A program made the position numbers and the translations under genes. From the NCBI GenBank assembly GCA_013696275.1, contig JACCYW010000474.1:1-8064 (forward strand): DNA of 8,064 bases, read 5' to 3'. Shown here in pieces: positions 1 through 8,064 of the stretch. Positions within the stretch are counted from its first letter, which is position 1; every line of letters starts with the position of its first letter. The notes beneath the pieces are model-generated. The model was not told the origin of the DNA. It made no database searches and saw only the letters and a program-made list of their open reading frames with translations. The stretch comes from Chloroflexota bacterium. GTDB lineage: Bacteria; Chloroflexota; Limnocylindria; Limnocylindrales; CSP1-4.

Positions 1-2
1 TC

Positions 3-518
3 GGCCTGGCCTATGGGATGAGCGACTTCGGTCTGGCCAGCCGGGCCAACATCGAGCGCGCCGAAGCGCGCTCCTTCATCGACTCGTATTTCGCGGCCTA
101 CAGCGGCATCGCCTATTACATGATCCATATCAAGGATGTCGCCAAGCGCCAAGGCTACGTGGAGACGCTCCTCGGACGACGACGTTGGATCCCTGAACTG
201 GAAGCACGCAATCCCGCTCTGCGCGGCGCGGGTGAACGGATGGCCATCAACATGCCCATCCAAGGAACGGCGGCTGATGTCATGAAGATCGCCATGATCA
301 GGCTGCACGAGCGGCTGCGGAGCGACGGATCGCGCGCCCGGATGTTGTTGTCGGTCCATGACGAGGTGCTCTTGGAAGCGCCGCGCGACGAGGTCGCTCA
401 GCTCGCGCCGGTCGTACGCGAGGTGATGGAAGGCGCCATGCGGCTCGATGTGCCGCTCGACGTGGACTTGCGCATCGGCGACGACTGGGAGTCGATGGCG
501 GCCTTGCCGAGAGCCTGA
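3..518 (+). CDS. polA: DNA polymerase I, C-terminal end (partial)
   Basis: This is the last 171 residues of family A DNA polymerase I, which fills gaps in excision repair and replaces RNA primers during lagging-strand synthesis. The reading frame is open at the left edge. It begins in the fingers O-helix: GLAYGMSDFGLA aligns with the E. coli GLIYGMSAFGLA stretch, so the Tyr at 12-14 corresponds to Tyr766. The two leading bases TC fit the preceding conserved Phe codon. Further on are GYVETLLGRRR, the segment INMPIQGTAADVMK, and motif C with VHDE at 354-365, whose Asp is a metal-binding catalytic residue of the palm. The frame ends at TGA 516-518 with a family-typical end. The 5' nuclease, any proofreading domain and most of the polymerase domain lie outside the window, so whether the proofreading domain is active cannot be judged. 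mutM follows 42 bp downstream in the same direction. Identification is by recalled alignment and is very secure. Confidence 0.97.
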   Translation, partial: GLAYGMSDFGLASRANIERAEARSFIDSYFAAYSGIAYYMIHIKDVAKRQGYVETLLGRRRWIPELEARNPALRGAGERMAINMPIQGTAADVMKIAMIRLHERLRSDGSRARMLLSVHDEVLLEAPRDEVAQLAPVVREVMEGAMRLDVPLDVDLRIGDDWESMAALPRA

Positions 519-548
519 CCGCTCGCCTTTGACGTCATGGGGCTGGCC

Positions 549-554
549 TAGAAT
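549..554 (+). promoter_or_regulatory. Putative -10 element for leaderless mutM transcription
   Basis: TAGAAT lies exactly six bases before the mutM ATG, so transcription would start at or very near the A of the start codon. No Shine-Dalgarno sequence lies in front of the ATG. TTGACG occurs at 529-534, but only 14 bp separate it from the hexamer, short for a standard -35/-10 pair. A TANNNT hexamer just upstream of the start codon is the known signature of leaderless genes in Actinobacteria and Deinococcus. uvrB in this window has the same spacing. The call is inference from motif and position. Confidence 0.45.
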
Positions 555-560
555 CGGGCC

Positions 561-1474
561 ATGCCAGAGTTGCCTGAGGTCGAGACCATGGCCCGTGAGC
601 TCGCGCCGCGGGTGGTGGGACGGACCATCACCGCCTTTCACACCGACTGGCCGCGCGCCATCCGTCACCCCGACCCTGGCGACTTCGCCGCTGGCGTGGC
701 TGGCCGCGAAGTCCTCGACGTCGCCCGAAGGGCCAAGTGGCTCGTCCTCAGCCTGACCGACGATGCGGCCATGATCATCCAGGTCAAGATGACCGGTCAG
801 CTCTTCGTGGTCAGTCCGGAAACGGGTGGCGACCGGCACGTCCATCATGTCTTCGCGCTCTCCGACGGCATGGAACTGCGCATCCGTGACACGCGCAAGT
901 TCGGGCGGCTGGGCCTCTACCGGCGCAACGAAGCCGGCCGGGTCCTGGGCGCCGACGAGGCGGTGGAACTCTTTGCCGGCCATGGTCCCGAGCCGCTCGA
1001 TCCATCCTTCACGCTGGCTGCCTTCCGCAAGCGTCTGCGCGCTCGTCGCGGCCGCCTCAAGCCGTTGCTGCTCGATCAGTCGTTCGTGGCCGGTATCGGC
1101 AACATCTACGCTGACGAGGCCCTCTGGCTGGCGCGCCTGCACCCCTTGCGCAGGGCTGACTCGCTCACGCCGGCCGCTGAGCGGCGTCTCTACCGGGCCA
1201 TCCGCTCCGTCCTGATCGAAGCCATCGAACGGCGCGGCAGCTCCATCGACGACTACACCTCGCTCGACGGCGATGGCCAGATGCAGCATCACCTGCGGGT
1301 CTACGGCCGGATCGGCCGGCCTTGCCACAGGTGCCGCCGACCGATCCGGCGCATCGTGCTGGGTGCTCGGGGGACACACTTCTGCAGCTGGTGCCAGCGA
1401 CTGCCCGCCAGCCAGCGAGGTCTGGCGACCGCCACGCTCCTGCGTAGCCCGCGGACCGGCGCAAGGCGCGACTG

Positions 1475-1475
<1 letters not shown>
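561..1475 (+). CDS. mutM: Formamidopyrimidine-DNA glycosylase (Fpg/MutM)
   Basis: This bifunctional base-excision repair enzyme removes 8-oxoguanine and formamidopyrimidines and nicks the abasic site. The start MPELPEVET is diagnostic: Pro2 is the catalytic nucleophile once Met is removed, and Glu3 is the acid. Lys59 (RRAKW) matches the conserved beta-hairpin lysine. GIGNIYADEAL near residue 181 is the helix-two-turn-helix motif with the DNA-contacting Asn. The C-terminal zinc finger is CX2CX16CX2C (Cys255, 258, 275, 278), with Arg270 in the finger loop, as in Fpg rather than plant/fungal zincless forms. At 304 residues it exceeds the usual 270-285, mainly through a basic tail of about 25 residues after the finger. 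The ATG is fixed by MPELPE. It follows polA by 42 bp and overlaps the ABC-F start by one base (TGATG), so it probably leads an operon with the ABC-F gene and coaE. Confidence 0.97.
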
Positions 1476-3486
<2,011 letters not shown>

Positions 3487-3490
<4 letters not shown>

Positions 3491-4197
3491 GCGCGGCCAG
3501 CGAGTCGGGCGAAGCAGCCGCCATCATCGAGACGACCGAGACGGACGGAGGTCCTTTCGTCATCGGTCTCACCGGGCCGATCGGCTGTGGCAAGTCGACC
3601 GTCGCTCGGATGCTCGCCGACCTGGGCGCCGTGGTCATCGACGCGGATTTCCTGGCCCGCCAAGCCACATCCCGCGACGGCCCTGCGGTGGCGGCCATCC
3701 GCGCTCGGTTCGGGGCCGCCGTCTTCAGCCCGGACGGCGCGCTGGACAGGCAGGCCTTGGCGAAGATCGTGTTCGGCGATGCCGCTGCGCTGCGCGACCT
3801 GGAGCTGGCAGTGCATCCTGAGGTGCGCAGACTCGTCGAGGCCGAGTGGCAGGCGGCCCGTATCGGCGGAGCGCTGATGCTGGTGATCGAGGCCATCAAG
3901 CTCATCGAAGGCGGCCTGGCTGAGCGCTGCGACGAGGTCTGGCTGGTCGACTGCGGGCCGGCTGAGCAGCGCGAGCGGCTCCGAGGCCGGGCATCGGCCG
4001 CGGACGACATCGAGCGCCGGCTGGTCGTGCAGGCCGGTCTGACCGACCGTCTCGCCGCCCGAGCGTCTCGACGAGTGGTGACCAGCGGGCACCTCGAGGA
4101 GACGCGGGAGCGGGTCGAGGAAGCCTTGGCCGACTCGCTCGCGCCGGCCCTGCTGTCGGCCCTGACCACCGTGCCGGGACCCCGGCGGCCGCGCTAG
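3487..4197 (+). CDS. coaE: Dephospho-CoA kinase
   Basis: CoaE phosphorylates the 3' hydroxyl of dephospho-CoA with ATP, the last step of coenzyme A synthesis, in the cytoplasm. With the GTG at 3487 it has 236 residues: P-loop GPIGCGKS (30-37, Lys36), DAD at 52-54 (the family's catalytic Asp region), and HPEVRRLVEAE, which matches the usual LHPxxR segment. The middle and end are divergent. The common PLLFE is replaced by EAIKLIEGG, the Arg-Asp after the Leu-Arg-x-Arg stretch is absent, and the usual VIDNSG end reads VVTSG. About 23 residues precede the first beta strand, more than in most homologs. GTG 3487 is preferred because it overlaps the ABC-F stop in a GTGA coupling arrangement. GTG 3457, preceded by GGAGG at 3448-3452, is a real alternative and would add 10 residues. 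coaE close to polA and mutM is a known arrangement, for example in Bacillus. Confidence 0.9.
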
Positions 4198-4214
4198 CCG
4201 CCGCCGGGACCCGG
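4174..4214. terminator. GC-rich inverted repeat between convergent coaE and cpaB-like genes
   Basis: The arms 4174-4189 and 4200-4214 pair almost fully: nine base pairs next to the loop (CCGGCGGC-type arm with one bulged C), an A-A mismatch, then five more pairs. The loop is about 10 nt and includes the coaE stop codon. It sits between the ends of two converging genes, which fits a bidirectional terminator. There is no T-run on either side, so it is not a textbook intrinsic terminator. It may slow polymerase or stabilise 3' ends instead. Confidence 0.5.
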
Positions 4215-4219
4215 TCGTG

Positions 4220-4966
4220 CTATGGGGCGGGGCTGCCGCTCGGTCCCACGCTCGGCTCGGGAGTCGCCTGGCCTGGACTCGGCTCGGGGCTCGCCTGGCC
4301 AGGACTCGGCTCGGTCGACGGAGCGGGCGGCGCCGGCTGCACCGGTGGTCCGGCACCCGGCACGATGAAGCTCGGCTCGGGGCTGGGCTGCGGATAGGCA
4401 TCCTGGTCGATGATGCCGGGGATGGGCAGGTTGTACTGCTGGAAGATCCGATCGAAGGTCTCGCCATAGCCTGACCGGTCGACCAGCCGGTTGTCACCGT
4501 CCGGTCGGAGGGCGAAGCTGAACTCGAACTGCTTGCCCAGCGTGGCCGAAGCCAGCGCGTGGTTGATCTCCTCGGCCTGGTGCAGGTCCACCTTCAGGAT
4601 GTACAGGCCCTCATCAGGCACGATGGCCAGGACCTCGATGTCCTCCCAGGTGATCTTGGTCGACTCGCCGGTCTGGTAACGGTTGGCCCGGTCGGGCCGC
4701 TCCACGAATTCACCCGTTTCGCTCACGACATTGGTGGCGATGCTGACCGACAGGAAGAGGTCGACGCGCTGGCCGATCTCGACGTGACCGCCGACGGCGC
4801 GCTCGGCCGGCACCACCACCGATATCGCTCTCCAGATCGGTGAGTCGGGCGAGATGGTCTCGGTCGGGCTCAGGATGCTGAATTCGGCACCGGCAGCGCT
4901 GGTCGCCAGGAGGTTGGGCGTCATCGCCTGATCGGCATAGATGGTCACGCCAGTCAGGCGGCGCAA
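4220..4966 (-). CDS. CpaB/RcpC-like Flp (Tad) pilus assembly protein, 3' remnant of a broken gene
   Basis: CpaB/RcpC proteins are periplasmic, membrane-anchored parts of the Tad pilus machine, with an N-terminal membrane helix, a SAF domain and an RcpC domain. This 248-residue frame starts only at the last strands of SAF (TGVTIYADQAMTPNLL, residues 5-20). It then carries the RcpC-like domain, about 44-158: RAISVVVPAERAVGGHVEIG, a VDLF strand, an ITWEDIEVLAI strand and LRPDGDNR. The tail 192-248 is Pro/Ser/Gly-rich with PEPSPGQA repeats. The listed start is a TTG in the frame; translation there is doubtful because no ribosome binding site is visible and the membrane helix is missing. The proper start region is in another frame just upstream (4962-5024). 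A deletion of perhaps 60-80 codons with a frameshift is the likely cause, in the genome or the assembly. No other pilus genes are in the window. Confidence 0.72.
   Translation of the reverse strand: MRRLTGVTIYADQAMTPNLLATSAAGAEFSILSPTETISPDSPIWRAISVVVPAERAVGGHVEIGQRVDLFLSVSIATNVVSETGEFVERPDRANRYQTGESTKITWEDIEVLAIVPDEGLYILKVDLHQAEEINHALASATLGKQFEFSFALRPDGDNRLVDRSGYGETFDRIFQQYNLPIPGIIDQDAYPQPSPEPSFIVPGAGPPVQPAPPAPSTEPSPGQASPEPSPGQATPEPSVGPSGSPAP
4251..4314. repeat. 27-bp tandem repeat encoding the CpaB-like Pro/Ser tail
   Basis: Two near-identical 27-bp units (4251-4277 and 4278-4304, each beginning CTCGGCTCGG) are followed by a 10-bp partial copy (4305-4314). Read on the minus strand they encode PEPSPGQAS/PEPSPGQAT, nine residues per unit, so the frame is kept. 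A further isolated CTCGGCTCGG copy lies at 4371-4380. Such in-frame repeats vary easily in copy number by slippage. Confidence 0.75.
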
Positions 4967-5024
4967 GCACCACGCCGAGGACCAGGAAGACCTTGCGGCG
5001 TCGGCTGTGGTCCTTGAATTCCAT
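4962..5024 (-). pseudogene. 5' remnant of the cpaB-like gene (start and partial membrane helix)
   Basis: Reading down from the ATG at 5024-5022 gives MEFKDHSRRRKVFLVLGVVLA: a short basic cytoplasmic segment, then about ten hydrophobic residues, the expected beginning of a CpaB-type signal anchor. The frame then turns into hydrophilic, non-homologous sequence (PPDWRDHLCRS), while the adjacent frame picks up the end of the SAF domain. The helix is therefore cut about halfway and the rest of the SAF domain is absent. The start is chosen because the basic-then-hydrophobic pattern follows it. An upstream in-frame ATG at 5081 exists but adds unremarkable sequence. No clear Shine-Dalgarno site is present. 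Confidence 0.6.
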
Positions 5025-5217
5025 CTTGGGCAGGCGGGTCACGGGGGCGGCCACACGATGGCCGGGGGTCCGAGCGAGCATCCGTGGCCACTGCCGCTGC
5101 AGGCAATGACGCGTTTGGGCGTACTCCCTAGGACCCTCGGGTGGCCGTCACCCTACCTCTGCCCACCTGACCGATGAGGACCGCACCGGAGTGACCGGTG
5201 CGTCGCGACCGACGGGC
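5025..5217. other. Intergenic region upstream of the cpaB-like gene
   Basis: This 193-bp gap lies between the stop of the NTR-like gene and the start of the cpaB-like remnant, both on the minus strand. It holds a perfect 8-bp hairpin near its right end (listed separately). It probably also carries the pilus gene promoter, but I find no convincing -35/-10 pair. TAGGGT on the minus strand at 5155-5150 is the only -10-like hexamer, and it has no partner. No RNA gene or small ORF is supported. Confidence 0.5.
5182..5202 (-). terminator. Hairpin after the NTR-like gene, possible terminator
   Basis: CGCACCGG (5182-5189) and CCGGTGCG (5195-5202) form a perfect 8-bp stem with a 5-nt loop. On the minus strand it starts about 15 bases after the stop codon of the NTR-like gene and sits well before the next gene, so it is placed as a transcription terminator. 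It lacks a T-run, so its termination strength is uncertain. It could also be a 3' stabilising stem. Confidence 0.5.
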
Positions 5218-5796
5218 CTAGGAGCGGAAGAGTCGAACGACCGATGCCACCGATGCCAGGACGCCAAGCACGGCGGTCAGGGCCAGAGCGATGACGGCTG
5301 GACCGACTGCGGACGTCCCTTCGACGGCGCCGCCGATGGGCGCCGTTGACGTGTCGGGCAGACCGATCAGCTCGTCGGCCAACGCCAGGAGCTGACGACC
5401 CGCGTCGCTGTCGACCGGCGCGTGCGGGGAGCAAAGGATGAGCTGGACCGTGCTATCGGGTTCGGGAACCTGGAGCACGAAGATGTACTCCACGCCCGCC
5501 GCCGGCGGCTCGGCAAGCTGACAGGCCGCGCTGTTCGGGCCGAAGTCGTCGTCGATGCGCAACTCCTGACTGACGTTGACCCCGTACAGCCAGTCTGTGA
5601 CGGTCAGCGGATAGGTGCCGTCTCGCAGGTCACCGGTGATGCCGGTGAACACGGCCGTGTGGGGCCCCGGCTGGCGCAGGATCATCTCCGCGCTGACACA
5701 CGAGCAGGCCATCGTTCGACCAGCGATGACGAGGGCGAGCACCGCCGCCACCCCGCTCGCGCGCATCAACCGAGACTTGGTGACGGATGTGATCAT
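5218..5796 (-). CDS. Secreted, membrane-anchored protein with NTR/TIMP-like cysteine pattern
   Basis: This 192-residue protein has a basic N-region (Lys7, Arg9, Arg12), a hydrophobic core at 15-26 and ACSC at 30-33. A signal peptidase I cut after Ala30 would leave Cys31 first. TMAC is a poor lipobox, so a lipoprotein is less likely. The extracellular part has four cysteines (31, 33, 92, 122), with AVFTGITGDLRDG, YPLTVTDWLYG, SAAC, GVEYIFVL and LCSP in the order seen in bacterial netrin/TIMP-like (NTR) domains, a small beta-barrel fold. A Thr/Gly-rich spacer leads to a hydrophobic helix at about 165-187 ending in RLFRS, a C-terminal anchor. The start at 5796 is set by GGAGG (5807-5803) six bases upstream and by the signal peptide. 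It is transcribed divergently from uvrB. The bacterial function of such domains is unknown; protease inhibition is known for animal TIMPs and is only a hypothesis here. Confidence 0.75.
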   Translation of the reverse strand: MITSVTKSRLMRASGVAAVLALVIAGRTMACSCVSAEMILRQPGPHTAVFTGITGDLRDGTYPLTVTDWLYGVNVSQELRIDDDFGPNSAACQLAEPPAAGVEYIFVLQVPEPDSTVQLILCSPHAPVDSDAGRQLLALADELIGLPDTSTAPIGGAVEGTSAVGPAVIALALTAVLGVLASVASVVRLFRS

Positions 5797-5802
5797 TCGA
5801 CC

Positions 5803-5807
5803 CCTCC
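5803..5807 (-). promoter_or_regulatory. Shine-Dalgarno site of the NTR-like gene
   Basis: GGAGG on the minus strand lies six bases before the ATG at 5796 and decides the start over the internal ATG at codon 11. It shows that this genome uses Shine-Dalgarno initiation for some genes, in contrast to the apparently leaderless mutM and uvrB. Confidence 0.75.
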
Positions 5808-5835
5808 ACGACTCATCGACGGCTGAGGATGGCCA

Positions 5836-5861
5836 GACGCTCGAGGGCGGGCCAGGGTTCC
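5836..5861 (-). promoter_or_regulatory. Putative ECF-sigma-type promoter of the NTR-like gene
   Basis: On the minus strand GGAACC (5861-5856) is followed after exactly 16 bases by CGTC (5839-5836). GGAAC with a 16-17 bp spacer and CGTC is a common form of promoter read by extracytoplasmic-function sigma factors. A transcript starting about seven bases further would have a leader of roughly 30 nt that includes the Shine-Dalgarno site, a sensible arrangement for an envelope protein. No sigma factor gene is in the window, so the assignment rests on the motif alone. Confidence 0.4.
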
Positions 5862-5916
5862 CGCGCCGTCCGCCCCATGGCCCGCAAGGTCACGGTCGTG
5901 GGACGGCGGAAGCGAG

Positions 5917-5922
5917 TAGGAT
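5917..5922 (+). promoter_or_regulatory. Putative -10 element for leaderless uvrB transcription
   Basis: TAGGAT lies exactly six bases before the GTG start of uvrB, the same geometry as TAGAAT before mutM. Its first three bases are an in-frame TAG, so uvrB cannot start further upstream. No Shine-Dalgarno site precedes the GTG, and no clear -35 box is found at the expected distance. The mRNA would then begin at or next to the start codon. Confidence 0.45.
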
Positions 5923-5928
5923 CGGTTC

Positions 5929-8064
<2,136 letters not shown>

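Noticed and set aside
448..756. Small plus-strand open frame spanning the polA end and mutM start
   Set aside because: It overlaps two secure genes in a different frame and has the Arg/Ser/Pro-rich composition of a shadow frame.
4940..5024. Programmed ribosomal frameshift joining the two cpaB-like parts
   Set aside because: There is no slippery heptamer at the junction, and most of the SAF domain is missing. A frameshift could not restore that.
5150..5155. TAGGGT on the minus strand as a -10 box for the cpaB-like gene
   Set aside because: No -35 partner is present at a normal spacing and the leader would be about 120 nt. The motif is too weak alone.

Overview
The window is GC-rich, densely packed bacterial chromosome made mostly of housekeeping DNA-repair and cofactor genes. 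The content and order (polA end, mutM, an ABC-F ATPase, coaE, a CpaB-like pilus gene, a divergent uvrB), together with the divergent CoaE and CpaB sequences, remind me of uncultured Chloroflexota such as the Limnocylindria/Ellin6529 lineages. This placement is a recollection-based inference of moderate to low confidence; a high-GC actinobacterium is less likely but not excluded.

Left half, plus strand (1-4197): the 3' end of polA runs into the window. A 42-bp gap carrying a -10-like hexamer precedes mutM. mutM, a two-domain ABC-F ATPase and coaE are then joined by 1-nt (TGATG) and 4-nt (GTGA) stop/start overlaps, so they look like one translationally coupled operon. polA and mutM link the block to DNA repair, coaE makes coenzyme A, and the ABC-F protein probably acts on ribosomes. 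A GC-rich inverted repeat at the end of coaE probably terminates transcription from both converging sides.

Middle, minus strand (4220-5796): two envelope-related genes face away from uvrB. One is a CpaB/RcpC-like Tad-pilus gene that appears broken. Its start codon and first membrane-segment residues are in one frame, and the C-terminal two thirds is in another. Most of the expected SAF domain is missing between them. The other encodes a 192-residue secreted or membrane-anchored protein with a Cys-Ser-Cys start and four-cysteine pattern like netrin/TIMP-type (NTR) domains. It has a good Shine-Dalgarno site and an ECF-sigma-like promoter upstream.

Right part, plus strand (5929-8064): uvrB, nearly full length and still open at the window edge, with a GTG start directly after a -10-like hexamer. 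mutM and uvrB share the same geometry: TANNAT, exactly six bases, then the start codon, with no Shine-Dalgarno site. This suggests leaderless mRNAs.

I see no convincing undescribed multi-gene system here. The items most worth a second look are the damaged pilus gene, the NTR-like protein with its putative ECF promoter, and the repeated leaderless start pattern. No tRNA, rRNA, CRISPR array or insertion sequence was seen, and no gene-free stretch exceeds about 200 bases.
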